NCBI RefSeq assembly: GCF_001422445.1
Contig: NZ_LMNA01000029.1
Coordinates: 224,661 to 288,660 of the forward strand
Origin: Pseudorhodoferax sp. Leaf274
GTDB lineage: Bacteria; Pseudomonadota; Gammaproteobacteria; Burkholderiales; Burkholderiaceae_C
Direction of reading: 5' to 3'
DNA: 64,000 bases
The notes beneath the pieces are model-generated. The model had not been told where the DNA came from and did not search any database. It saw only the letters and a program-made list of their open reading frames with translations. A program made the position numbers and the translations under genes. Shown piece by piece: positions 24,069 through 32,320 of this stretch (positions are counted from its first letter, which is position 1; every line of letters starts with the position of its first letter).

Positions 24069-26303
24069 TCACCGCGGCAGTCCCAGTCCGCGCTGGGCGA
24101 TCAGGCTGCGCTGGATCTCGTTGGTGCCGATGCTGATGGCCCACATCAGCGCATGCCGCAGGTTCTGCTCGATGCGGCCGCGCAGGATGGCGCCCGGGCT
24201 GCCTTCGCCCAGCGTCGCTACCATGCCCAGGATGTCGAGGGCCGCCTCGCCGAAGCGCTCCATGAGTTCGCCGGAATACACCTTGCTGACGGCAGCGTCC
24301 TGCAAGGGCGTCTCGCCGCCGTCGACCTGGGATGCGCAGTGCATCATCATCTGGCGGCCGGCCTCGATCTGGGCGGCCAGGTCGCCGATCCGGTCGCGCA
24401 CCAGGGCGTCGTCGCGCAAGGGGCGCCCGTGGGCTTCGGCCGTGCGCACGTGGGCGCACAGCAGCTCGAAGGCGCGCGCGACCTTCATCACGATCCCGCC
24501 GCCGATCAGGCCGCGCTCGGTGGCCAGCGCACCGGTCAAGGCCTTCCAGCCGCCGTTGACCTCGCCCACGATGGCGTCGGCAGGCAGGCGCAGGTTGTCG
24601 TAGAACACGTTGGCGAAACTGCCGCCGTACATCGTCGTGGACGTCTTGATCGTGATGCCCGGCGTGTCCATCGGCACGATGAACAGGCTCAGGCCCGCGT
24701 GGCGGGGCTTGGCGTCGGGGTCGGTGCGGGCGGCCAGCAGCATGTAGTCGCCCCAGTAGGTGGTGGTCCAGATCTTCTGGCCATTGATCAGCCAGCCATC
24801 GCCCTTCTCGTCGTGCACGCGCTCGGCGCGCGTGCGCATGGATGCGAGGTCCGAGCCGGCGTCGGGCTCGCTGTAGCCCATGCCGTAGATGGCCTCGCCG
24901 CGCAGGATCTCGGGCAGCAGCCTCTGCTGTTGCTCCGGCGTGCCGTAGACCTGCAGGATGGCGGCCTGCACCGGCGCACCGACACGCGGGGCATCGACGC
25001 GTTCGACCTCTTCCACGAAGGCGATCTGCTCCAGCGCGCTGCGCTCCTGGCCGCCGAAGCGGCGCGGCCAGGACAGCCCGACCCACCCCGTGCGGCCCAG
25101 CGCCTGGGCGAACTCCTTGTTGTATTCGCGCTTCTTGAACGAGAGCTTCTCGTGGGCCTCGCGCTGGTGGCCGGCCCAGTTCTCGGCCAGCCAGGCCCGC
25201 ACCTCGTGCCGGAACGCGTTGCCGGCCTCGCCCAGGTCGTACTCGGGCAAGGTGCCGCCCTCGCCATCGAGGAAGAAGGCGGCCAGCTCTTCCCGTGCGC
25301 GCCGGCCACCGCCATGGCGCAGCACGTCCAGGTGCACCTGCTTGAAGTGCCGCGGGGCTTCGTGTTCCTCGCTGTAGCCGATGGCGCCGAACGTGTGCTG
25401 GATCTCCAGCATCGCCAGGCGCAGGTTGCTGCCGGCCAGGGCCCAGGCAGCGGCGCTGAACCAATGCCATTGCGGCGTGCCCAGGTCGCATTGCAGCGCG
25501 GCGTTGGTGTTGCACAACTGCAGCCCTTGCAGTGCGATGTGCACATTGGCCAGCTTGTGCTGGATCGCCTGGAAGCTGCCGATGGCCTGGCCGAACTGCC
25601 GGCGGATCTTGGCGTAGTCGACCACCAGCGCGAACGCGCGCTGGGCGGCGCCCCATGCGCGCCCGGACAGCCCGAGCCGGGACCAGGCGGCCAGGTCGCG
25701 CGGTGCGCCGGCAGGCAGCGGCCGGTGCACGCCCGCCACGCCGTCGAGCCGCAGCCGGTGCAGGCCTTCGGTTCCCATGGCCGGGGTCGCGTCCAGGTGC
25801 ACGCCCTCGGCGGTGGCCTGCACGAAGACCACGGCAGGGCCGGGCACCAGCAGAGCGAAATGCGTGGCGGCATGCGCCGCTTCGACATACGCGATCTCGC
25901 CGCTGAGGCGGTTGCCGGCCCAGGTGAGCGCGGGCGCGGCATCGGCGCCGTCCATCGCCAGGACCACGCAGGCATCGCCTGCGCGCATGGCGGCCAGCGG
26001 TGTGTCGCGCTCTTCCAGGCGCAGCAGGTTCAGCAGCGCGGCCGACAGCACCGGGGCAGGGGAGGCCGCGCGGCCCAGCTCTTCCATGACCAGCACGATC
26101 TCGCGCATGCCGCCCTCCGAGGGGTCCGTGCCGAGGGCGGCGACCCCTTGTTCGGCCAGCAGCTTCCACTGCGTGCGGACGGCCGGGCCGCTGCGCGACA
26201 GCTCGACGGCCTGGTCCACCGGCCAATGGCGCTCCAGCAGCCGGCGCACGGCGTCGCGCAGAAGGCCGCGTTCTTCATCGGAGGGGAAAGTGCGTTCGTT
26301 CAT
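24069..26303 (-). CDS. Two-module fused acyl-CoA dehydrogenase (FadE34-like)
   Basis: A 744-aa protein containing two ACAD modules: about residues 1-350 (ending near HTFGAIGYSEEHEAPRHF) and about 360-744 (YSEPDAGSDLASM FAD/substrate motif and SIGTNEIQRSLI near the end). The usual catalytic glutamate position of the EGT motif is occupied by isoleucine (SIGTNEIQ), so any base must lie elsewhere. Fused ACADs of this kind act on steroid side-chain and similar CoA esters in actinobacteria. ATG 26303 is favoured over ATG 26312: GGAC lies 5 nt upstream. The operator at 26322-26336 overlaps its promoter. Confidence 0.8.
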   Translation of the reverse strand: MNERTFPSDEERGLLRDAVRRLLERHWPVDQAVELSRSGPAVRTQWKLLAEQGVAALGTDPSEGGMREIVLVMEELGRAASPAPVLSAALLNLLRLEERDTPLAAMRAGDACVVLAMDGADAAPALTWAGNRLSGEIAYVEAAHAATHFALLVPGPAVVFVQATAEGVHLDATPAMGTEGLHRLRLDGVAGVHRPLPAGAPRDLAAWSRLGLSGRAWGAAQRAFALVVDYAKIRRQFGQAIGSFQAIQHKLANVHIALQGLQLCNTNAALQCDLGTPQWHWFSAAAWALAGSNLRLAMLEIQHTFGAIGYSEEHEAPRHFKQVHLDVLRHGGGRRAREELAAFFLDGEGGTLPEYDLGEAGNAFRHEVRAWLAENWAGHQREAHEKLSFKKREYNKEFAQALGRTGWVGLSWPRRFGGQERSALEQIAFVEEVERVDAPRVGAPVQAAILQVYGTPEQQQRLLPEILRGEAIYGMGYSEPDAGSDLASMRTRAERVHDEKGDGWLINGQKIWTTTYWGDYMLLAARTDPDAKPRHAGLSLFIVPMDTPGITIKTSTTMYGGSFANVFYDNLRLPADAIVGEVNGGWKALTGALATERGLIGGGIVMKVARAFELLCAHVRTAEAHGRPLRDDALVRDRIGDLAAQIEAGRQMMMHCASQVDGGETPLQDAAVSKVYSGELMERFGEAALDILGMVATLGEGSPGAILRGRIEQNLRHALMWAISIGTNEIQRSLIAQRGLGLPR

Positions 26304-26321
26304 GTCGTCCACATGGTTGTC

Positions 26322-26336
26322 AATGGTTGCACCATT
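26322..26336. promoter_or_regulatory. GntR-type operator AATGGTTGCACCATT (site a) and promoter
   Basis: Perfect 6-bp arms with a 3-bp spacer. On the minus strand the -10 CATAAT (26334-26339) overlaps the operator and the -35 TTTCCA lies at 26357-26362 (17-bp spacer). Binding would block transcription of the ACAD fusion gene. The GntR gene at 26480 is adjacent and divergent. Confidence 0.65.
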
Positions 26337-26479
26337 ATGACGACAACAGACGGCAATGGAAACAGTGCACGCAGGGCCTCGTCATATCATGCGGACCCCA
26401 CGTCCCAGTGGTCGGCGCCATGCGATCGTTCTCGCGCCATTCATTCCATGTGTTCTCGCGCCCAAGAGGGAGTAGTCCA

Positions 26480-27346
26480 GTGCCCCGTTCCAAAATCGAC
26501 AGTGCCGCGGCCGACGCCGCGCCGAAGGCCGAGCCGTCCGCATCGTTCAGCGCCATCAAGTCGGCGCGCGCCTTCGAGGAGATTGCCACGCAGATCCGCG
26601 ACGAACTGATCGCCGGGCGCCTCAAGGTCGGCAGCCGCCTGCCGGCCGAGCGCGCCTTGTCGGAACAGTTCGGGGTGTCGCGCAACACCTTGCGCGAGGC
26701 ACTGCGCTCGCTCGAGCATGCCGGGCTGATCCGCCTGCAGAAGGGCGCCAGCGGTGGCGCCTTCATCAGCGAACGCAGCGGACAAGCCATCGTGACGGGC
26801 CTGCTGGACATGTACCACGTCGGCGCCATCCAGCCGGCCCAGCTGACGGAGGCGCGGATCTGGCTCGAATCGGTGATCGTGCGCGAAGCCTGCGTGCGCG
26901 CCACGCCGCAAGACCTGGAGCTGCTGCACCACAACATCGAGGAGGCCGCCCAGGCCAATGCGCAAGGCAACTTTCCGCTGCGTGCGCAAAAGCACCTGGA
27001 GTTCCACCGCATCCTGGCGCGCATGACCGGCAACCCCATCATGGTGATCATGATGAACGGCATGCTGGACGTGCTGCAGCACTTCATCAATTCCATCGGC
27101 GACTACAGCAACGTCTTCGTGCTGCCGTCGCGCCGCCGGTTCATGAAGCACATGGAAGAGGGCAACGTGGCCGCCGCAGTCGAGGAGATGGAAACCAGCC
27201 TCAAGCGCCTGCAGCGCAGCTACCTGTCGCGTGTGGAAGTCAAGGCCGATGCCGCGGCCGCCGCGGCGGAGGTGGCCGCGACGGCGCCGTCGCCGGTGGG
27301 CAGGAGCGCCAGGACGGCGCGCAAGACGCGCGCCGAACCTGGTTGA
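26480..27346 (+). CDS. GntR-family (FCD) transcriptional regulator
   Basis: A 288-aa protein with an N-terminal winged HTH (ERALSEQFGVSRNTLREALRSLEHAG) and an FCD effector domain that includes the LEFHRILARMTGN metal/ligand histidine region; a positively charged Ala/Arg tail follows. The GTG at 26480 is preferred since AAGAGGGAG lies 7-8 nt upstream; an earlier in-frame ATG at 26420 has no clear site. It is divergent from the ACAD fusion gene and followed by a strong terminator and a second operator (27458-27472). It is a strong candidate for binding the TGGT-N3-ACCA operators. Confidence 0.85.
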   Translation: MPRSKIDSAAADAAPKAEPSASFSAIKSARAFEEIATQIRDELIAGRLKVGSRLPAERALSEQFGVSRNTLREALRSLEHAGLIRLQKGASGGAFISERSGQAIVTGLLDMYHVGAIQPAQLTEARIWLESVIVREACVRATPQDLELLHHNIEEAAQANAQGNFPLRAQKHLEFHRILARMTGNPIMVIMMNGMLDVLQHFINSIGDYSNVFVLPSRRRFMKHMEEGNVAAAVEEMETSLKRLQRSYLSRVEVKADAAAAAAEVAATAPSPVGRSARTARKTRAEPG

Positions 27347-27380
27347 ACCGACGCACCCGACGCGCTGCCCCAGCGCCCCG

Positions 27381-27408
27381 GCCAGCCGCTTGCGGCTGGC
27401 TTTTTTTT
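27381..27408 (+). terminator. Rho-independent terminator of the GntR gene
   Basis: GCCAGCCGC-TT-GCGGCTGGC (27381-27400) forms a perfect 9-bp stem followed by eight T residues (27401-27408). It lies 34 bp after the GntR stop codon. It is the clearest intrinsic terminator in the window. Confidence 0.9.
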
Positions 27409-27422
27409 GCACGCGGCACGCG

Positions 27423-27452
27423 TTGACAAGCATCGTCGTCGGCGCATAACAT
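27423..27452 (+). promoter_or_regulatory. Promoter of the CaiB-Bug operon
   Basis: A consensus -35 TTGACA (27423-27428) with a -10-like CATAAC (27445-27450) or TAACAT (27447-27452), spacer 16-18 bp. The predicted start point near 27458 coincides with the GntR-type operator at 27458-27472, so a bound repressor would block initiation or clearance. Confidence 0.6.
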
Positions 27453-27457
27453 TCGTC

Positions 27458-27472
27458 AATGGTTGGACCATC
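27458..27472. promoter_or_regulatory. GntR-type operator AATGGTTGGACCATC (site b)
   Basis: ATGGT-TGG-ACCAT inverted repeat directly over the predicted start point of the CaiB-Bug transcript (27594-29812). Same class as the other nine sites in 26-58 kb. Confidence 0.65.
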
Positions 27473-27593
27473 GTGGTCTGTGGGGCAGGGCTGCCCCATG
27501 GCGCGACCTGCCATCCGACGAGGGCACAGCGCCAGTTCTGCGAGCGCTGGCCCCCCTTACCGGCACCCCACCGATACCGACGAGAGACGAGCC

Positions 27594-28802
27594 ATGCCCC
27601 AGACCCCCCCCGACCGTCCCGGCATCCTCGATGGCGTGCGCGTCATCGACTTCACGGCCATGATGTCCGGCCCCTACGCCACGCGGCTGCTGGCCGACAT
27701 GGGCGCCGAGGTCATCAAGATCGAGCCGCCCGAGGGCGACCACATCCGCAGCCGGCCGCCGCGTCGCGAGGGCCACAGCACCTATTTCGCGCAGCTCAAC
27801 TGCGGCAAGAAAAGCCTGGCGCTGGACCTCAAGAAGAAGTCCGCCGTCGCGCTGGTCAAGCAGCTGGTGGCGACCGCAGACGTGCTGGTCGAGAACTACC
27901 GCCCGGGTGTCATGCAACGCCTGGGGCTGGACTACGCCACGCTGTCGGCGCTCAACCCCAAGCTCGTGTACTGCTCCATCTCGGGCTTCGGCCAGACGGG
28001 CGAGTGGGCCGGGCGCAGTGCCTACGCACCGGTGCTGCACGCGGCCTGCGGCTTCGACCTGGCCAACCTGGGCTACCAGGACGGCATCGAGCGGCCTTTG
28101 AAGAACGGCATCTTCATCGCCGATGTGCTGGGCGGTTCGCTGGCCTTCGGCGCGATCCAGGCGGCGCTGCTGCGCGCTGCGCGCACCGGGCAAGGCGACC
28201 AGGTCGACCTGTCGTTGATGGACGCCATGGTGGGCATGCTGGTCTATGAATGCCAGGAGGCGCAGTTTCCCGCCGAACGCCGGCGCCCGCTGTACCAGCC
28301 CACCAAGGCGAGCGACGGCTTCCTGCTGATCGCGCCCGTGAGCCAGAACAACTTCGAGGCCATGGCGCGCGTGGCCGGCCATCCGGAATGGATTGCCGAT
28401 CCGCGTTTTGCCACCATCCATGCGCGCGAACACCACTGGGGCGAACTCATGGCGCTGCTGGACGACTGGGCCGCCAGCCGCACGGCAGCGCAATGCGAAG
28501 AGGCGATGAACGCGGGCGGCGTGCCCAGTTCGCGCTACTTCAACATCCGCGAGGCCATGCAGCTGCCACCCGTCGCCGGGCGCGGCGCGCTGCAGACGAT
28601 CCACGACGGAGCCGGCGCGTTCCAGGTGCCCAACCCTGCATTCCGCTTCCACCACACGGCGGCACATGCGCGCGACAGCGTGCCCGAACTCGGCGCGGAC
28701 GGTCCGGCGCTGCTGCAATCGCTGGGGCTGGGCGAAGCCGAGATCGAAGCCCTGTGCGCCGAAGGCGCCGTGCACTGGTGCGCGCCCGCCGAGCAGGCCT
28801 GA
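27594..28802 (+). CDS. CaiB/BaiF CoA-transferase (family III)
   Basis: A 402-aa family III CoA-transferase. The N-terminal DFTAMMSGPYATRLLADMG and GADMGAEVIKIEPPEGD regions and the aspartate in VDLSLMDAMVG (position of the CoA-accepting Asp in formyl-CoA transferase) are conserved. Such enzymes transfer CoA between carboxylic acids, or epimerise 2-methylacyl-CoA. ATG 27594 follows a weak GAGAGA site. The Bug gene follows after 29 bp. Likely activates the imported acid as its CoA thioester. Confidence 0.8.
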   Translation: MPQTPPDRPGILDGVRVIDFTAMMSGPYATRLLADMGAEVIKIEPPEGDHIRSRPPRREGHSTYFAQLNCGKKSLALDLKKKSAVALVKQLVATADVLVENYRPGVMQRLGLDYATLSALNPKLVYCSISGFGQTGEWAGRSAYAPVLHAACGFDLANLGYQDGIERPLKNGIFIADVLGGSLAFGAIQAALLRAARTGQGDQVDLSLMDAMVGMLVYECQEAQFPAERRRPLYQPTKASDGFLLIAPVSQNNFEAMARVAGHPEWIADPRFATIHAREHHWGELMALLDDWAASRTAAQCEEAMNAGGVPSSRYFNIREAMQLPPVAGRGALQTIHDGAGAFQVPNPAFRFHHTAAHARDSVPELGADGPALLQSLGLGEAEIEALCAEGAVHWCAPAEQA

Positions 28803-28831
28803 ACCGCCCCCACGACAACGAGGAGACCGAC

Positions 28832-29812
28832 ATGCATCCCCATCCGCTACGGCGCCGCGGCGCCCTGGTCCTGCTCGCGGCTGCCGCCGCGCTGCCCGCC
28901 TGGGTGGCGGCACAGAACTTCCCCAGCCGACCCATCACCATCGTCGTGCCGTACCCGCCGGGCGGCACCACCGACGTGCTGGCGCGCGCGCTGCAAGACC
29001 CGCTGCAAAAACTGCTGGGCCAGCCGGTGATCGTGGAGAACCGGCCGGGCGCCTCGGCCATGCTGGGGGCCAAGCTGGTGGCGCGGGCCCCGGCGGACGG
29101 CTACACGCTGCTGTTTCCCAACAACGGGCTGGTGATCTCCCCGCACATCACCCGGGATGCGGGCTACGCGCCGTTGACCGACTTCGCGCCGGTGTCGCTG
29201 GTGTCGCTGCAGCCCATGGTGCTCGTGGTCAACCCGTCCGTGCCGGCCAGGACGCTGCCGGAGTTCATCGCCTACGCCCGCGCCAACCCCGGGAAGATCA
29301 ACTACGCCAGCGCCGGTCCGGCCTCGTTCGGCCACCTGGCCACCGTGCAGTTCGCGCGGGCGGCGGGCCTGGCGCTGGAGCACATTCCCTACAAGGGCCA
29401 GGCGCCGACCACGCAGGCGGTGTTGTCCGGCGAGGTGCAGATGCTGCTGTCCACCAGTTCGGCCCAGATGAACGCCTTCATCAAGGAAGGCCGGGTGCGG
29501 TTGCTGGGCGTCAGCTCGGCGCAGCCGTCGCCGCTGGTGCCGGGCGGCGTGCCGATCGCCCAGACCCTGCCGAACTTCCAGGCCGATGTCTGGTTCGGGT
29601 TGTTCGCGCCGGCCGCCACGCCCAAGGACGTGGTCGCGCGGCTGAACGATGCCATCGGCAAGGCGCTGCAGCAGCCGGAGTTGCGGGCCCGCTTCGAAAC
29701 CGCGGGCGGCCTGCCTGTGGGCAGCACGCCCGAGCAGATGAAGGCGCGCATCACCCAGGAGTCCGAGGGCTGGGCCGCCATCATCAAGGACGCCAACATC
29801 AAGGAAGAGTGA
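28832..29812 (+). CDS. Bug-family tripartite tricarboxylate transporter substrate-binding protein (3 of 7)
   Basis: A 326-aa periplasmic protein with a signal peptide of about 27 residues (ends WVAAQN), then PSRPITIVVPYPPGG and QPVIVENRPGASA. ATG 28832 is preceded by AGGAG. It follows the CaiB gene in a two-gene transcript controlled by site b. TctA/TctB genes are absent. A capture role for the regulon's acid substrate is inferred. Confidence 0.85.
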   Translation: MHPHPLRRRGALVLLAAAAALPAWVAAQNFPSRPITIVVPYPPGGTTDVLARALQDPLQKLLGQPVIVENRPGASAMLGAKLVARAPADGYTLLFPNNGLVISPHITRDAGYAPLTDFAPVSLVSLQPMVLVVNPSVPARTLPEFIAYARANPGKINYASAGPASFGHLATVQFARAAGLALEHIPYKGQAPTTQAVLSGEVQMLLSTSSAQMNAFIKEGRVRLLGVSSAQPSPLVPGGVPIAQTLPNFQADVWFGLFAPAATPKDVVARLNDAIGKALQQPELRARFETAGGLPVGSTPEQMKARITQESEGWAAIIKDANIKEE

Positions 29813-29821
29813 GCCGCGAAG

Positions 29822-29844
29822 CCCGCGCTACCGGGTGGCGCGGG
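29822..29844. terminator. Stem-loop between convergent Bug and ECH genes
   Basis: Arms CCCGCGC (29822-29828) and GCGCGGG (29838-29844) flank a 9-base loop in the 41-bp gap between two converging genes. No T-run follows, so strength is uncertain. Confidence 0.45.
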
Positions 29845-29853
29845 TCCAGCCCG

Positions 29854-30672
29854 TCAGCGTGCGCCGGCCTCGGGTGCCGGCCCGAAGCCGGTGTAGGGCG
29901 GCGGCCGCTTGGCCAGCATGGCCGCGACCGCCAGCCGCGGTTCCGGCGCCGCGAAGGCTGCGCCCTGGCTGTTCGCCTCCAGCGTGAACATGGTGTGCTG
30001 GTCGGAATCCAGCGACGCGTTGAGCGCCGCCTTGGTCAGGCCCAGCGCGGTCGGCGATGCGTGCGTGAGCCGCAGGGCGATGTCGCGGGCGCGCGCCTCG
30101 ATGTCGTCGCTGGCGTGCACTTCCATCACCAGGCCCATCGCGCGGGCCTCCTCGGCATCGAGTTCGCGCGCCGAGAAGATCAGCTCCTTGGCGCGCTGCA
30201 GGCCCACCATGCGCGGCAGCAGGTAGGTCGGCCCGAGGTCGGGCACCACGCCCAGCTTGAGGTAGGACATGGCGAACCGCGCCTGTGGCGAGGCCAGCAC
30301 GATGTCGGCCGTCAGCGCGAGCGTGAAGCCGGCGCCGAAGGCCGGCCCGTCCACCACCGCGATCAGCGGGCGCGTCAGGTGCAGCAGGTCGTTGATCAGG
30401 CGCAGGCCCGACTGCAGGCGCTGCTGCCAGTAGGCCGGCCCGGCGTCGAGCTGCTCCTGGATGAACTGCAGGCTGCCGCCCGCGCAGAACGCGCCGGGCG
30501 TCCCCGCGAGCACCACCACCCGGATGCCGAGGTCGGCGCGCACGCGGTCCAGCACCTGGATCAGGTCTTCGCGCAGTTCGCTGTCGAACGGGTTGCGCTT
30601 CTTCGGCCGGTTCAGGCGGATCCAGCCGATGCCGTCTTCCACCGTGAAATCGAGGGTTTGCAATTGCAGCAT
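29854..30672 (-). CDS. Enoyl-CoA hydratase/isomerase (PaaG-like)
   Basis: A 272-aa crotonase-fold protein. The oxyanion segment GAFCAGGSLQFI is present. In place of the two glutamates of hydratases it has FGAGFTLALTAD and LKLGVVPDLGPTYLLPR, where an aspartate occupies the second site as in PaaG-type isomerases. It therefore probably moves a double bond rather than hydrating it. It is the last gene of the leftward operon after the thiolase-like and DUF35 genes (8 bp gap). The partner ECH at 34246 shares the VPDLG motif. Confidence 0.7.
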   Translation of the reverse strand: MLQLQTLDFTVEDGIGWIRLNRPKKRNPFDSELREDLIQVLDRVRADLGIRVVVLAGTPGAFCAGGSLQFIQEQLDAGPAYWQQRLQSGLRLINDLLHLTRPLIAVVDGPAFGAGFTLALTADIVLASPQARFAMSYLKLGVVPDLGPTYLLPRMVGLQRAKELIFSARELDAEEARAMGLVMEVHASDDIEARARDIALRLTHASPTALGLTKAALNASLDSDQHTMFTLEANSQGAAFAAPEPRLAVAAMLAKRPPPYTGFGPAPEAGAR

Positions 30673-30680
30673 GCGCGACC

Positions 30681-31079
30681 TCACGCGGGCGTGAACATGG
30701 GCACCGCGCCGCCGCCTTCGGCCGGCTTGAAGCAGACCTGCACGCGCTGGCCGATGCGCAGCGCATCGAGATCGCAGTCGACGATGTTGGTCAGCATGGT
30801 CACGCCCTCGTCCAGCGTCACGTAGGCGATCGCATAGGGGATGGGGCCGGCGCGGCGCGTCACGCTCACGCTGTAGATGGTGCCGGCGCCCTTGGTGTCT
30901 TCCCACGCGGTGTCGCCCATGCAGAACGGGCACACCGGCCGCGGGTACCAGTGCGGCTTGCGGCAGTCCGTGCAGCGGCGCAGCCGCAGCACGCCGTCCC
31001 GGGCGCCTGCGAAGAATGGTTCGGTCGCCGCGTCGATGGCGTTGGCCGCGAGCGGCCGGTCCTGGTGCATCGTGGTCAT
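30681..31079 (-). CDS. DUF35 OB-fold protein with zinc ribbon
   Basis: A 132-aa protein with an N-terminal zinc ribbon (CTDCRKPHWYPRPVCPFC, two CxxC pairs) and a C-terminal OB fold. DUF35 proteins partner thiolase-like enzymes, for instance in steroid side-chain retro-aldolases (Ltp2) or 3-hydroxyacyl-CoA-binding complexes. The gene lies directly after the thiolase-like gene (31085-32251). ATG 31079 has GGGAG upstream; a GTG at 31088 that overlaps the preceding stop is an alternative. It likely forms a complex with the thiolase-like protein. Confidence 0.75.
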   Translation of the reverse strand: MTTMHQDRPLAANAIDAATEPFFAGARDGVLRLRRCTDCRKPHWYPRPVCPFCMGDTAWEDTKGAGTIYSVSVTRRAGPIPYAIAYVTLDEGVTMLTNIVDCDLDALRIGQRVQVCFKPAEGGGAVPMFTPA

Positions 31080-31084
31080 CGTGT

Positions 31085-32251
31085 TCACTCCCGTTCCATG
31101 ATCAGTGTGGCGCTGCCGTGGCGCGAGCCCAGCAGGCCGCCCGTGCCTTGGGCCAGTGCCAGCGCGCAGCCCGGCACCTGCACCTTCGGATGGGCTTCGC
31201 CGCGCAGCTGGCGCACCGCCTCGATCACCTTGGTGATGCCGCCGCGGTTGGCCGGATGGTTGTTGCACAGGCCGCCCCCGTCGGTGTTGAAGGGCAGCCT
31301 GCCCACGCCCGAGATCAAGTTGCCGTCGGCGACGAAGCGGCCACCTTCGCCCTTCTTGCAGAAGCCCAGGTCTTCCAGCTGCATCAGCACGGTGATGGTG
31401 AAGCTGTCGTAGATCGATGCGTACTGGATGTCTGCCGGCAGCACGCCGGCTTCCTCGAAGGCGCGCGGGCCGGACAGCGCCGCGCCCGACCAGGTCAGGT
31501 CCACCTGTCCACCGAGCTGGCCCTTGATGGTCTCGCCGGCGCCCAGCACGTTGACCACGGGCCGCTTCAGCGCGCGGGCGATCTCCGGGCGCGTGACCAC
31601 GAGCGCGCCACCGCCGTCGCTGACGACGCAGCAGTCCAGCTTGCGCAGCGGGTCGCTGATCATCGGGGAGGCCAGCACGTCCTCCACGGTGACCACGTCG
31701 CGCAGCATGGCGTGCGGATTGTGCTGCGCATGGGTGGAGGCGGCCACCTTGATCCAGGCCAGTTGCTCGGCGGTGGTGCCGTACTCGTGCATGTGCCGCG
31801 CCGCCGCCAGCGCGTACATGTTGACGGTGACGGGACCGTACGGCATCTCCCAGGGCACGTCGGGCGTGCCCGCGGCCACGATGCGCGGCGCCACGCCGGT
31901 GGAGCCTTCGCTGCGCGGGCGCCCGGCCAGCGTGATCAGGGCGACGTTGCACTTGCCCATGGCGATGGCCTGGGCTGCGTGGGCGACATGGATCAGGTAG
32001 GCCGAACCGCCGGTGTCGGTGCTGTCCACATGGCGCAGTTTCAGGCCCAGGTAGTCGGCCATGCTGTTGGCGCCCAGGCCCGGCGCATCGCCGGCGCAGA
32101 AGTACCCGTCCACGTCCTGCAGCGTGAGGCCGGCGTCAGCCAGCGCACCGCGCGCGCATTCGGCATGCAGTTGGGCGACGGTCTTGTCGGGCGCCTTGCG
32201 GGTGGGGTGTTCGTAGGCGCCGGCGATGCAGGCGCGTCTGCGGATGGTCAT
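31085..32251 (-). CDS. SCP2-type thiolase-like protein (lacks usual catalytic Cys)
   Basis: A 388-aa thiolase-fold protein. The nucleophile-cysteine region of true thiolases is replaced here by DSTDTGGSAYLIHV, without Cys. The late histidine region is altered, NTDGGGLCNNHPANRGG, and EAVRQLRGE follows as in the Ltp2-like set. The companion DUF35 gene is next downstream. This pattern suggests a retro-aldolase or CoA-binding scaffold rather than thiolytic activity. It starts the leftward operon controlled by site c (32292-32306); ATG 32251 is the clearest start. Confidence 0.7.
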   Translation of the reverse strand: MTIRRRACIAGAYEHPTRKAPDKTVAQLHAECARGALADAGLTLQDVDGYFCAGDAPGLGANSMADYLGLKLRHVDSTDTGGSAYLIHVAHAAQAIAMGKCNVALITLAGRPRSEGSTGVAPRIVAAGTPDVPWEMPYGPVTVNMYALAAARHMHEYGTTAEQLAWIKVAASTHAQHNPHAMLRDVVTVEDVLASPMISDPLRKLDCCVVSDGGGALVVTRPEIARALKRPVVNVLGAGETIKGQLGGQVDLTWSGAALSGPRAFEEAGVLPADIQYASIYDSFTITVLMQLEDLGFCKKGEGGRFVADGNLISGVGRLPFNTDGGGLCNNHPANRGGITKVIEAVRQLRGEAHPKVQVPGCALALAQGTGGLLGSRHGSATLIMERE

Positions 32252-32263
32252 GGAGGTCTCGTG

Positions 32264-32293
32264 TTGACGTTGGAACGCCGTTGATCGTATCAT
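32264..32293 (+). promoter_or_regulatory. Promoter of the SDR-DUF7064-ECH-MaoC operon
   Basis: -35 TTGACG (32264-32269), 18-bp spacer, -10 TATCAT (32288-32293). The GntR-type operator at 32292-32306 begins at the end of the -10 and covers the predicted start point. Confidence 0.55.
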
Positions 32294-32306
32294 TGGTTCT
32301 ACCATC
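32292..32306. promoter_or_regulatory. GntR-type operator ATTGGTTCTACCATC (site c)
   Basis: TGGT-TCT-ACCA inverted repeat in the 69-bp region between the divergent thiolase-like and SDR operons. It overlaps the -10 end of the rightward promoter and could control both directions. Confidence 0.65.
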
Positions 32307-32320
32307 AAACAAGGAAACAC

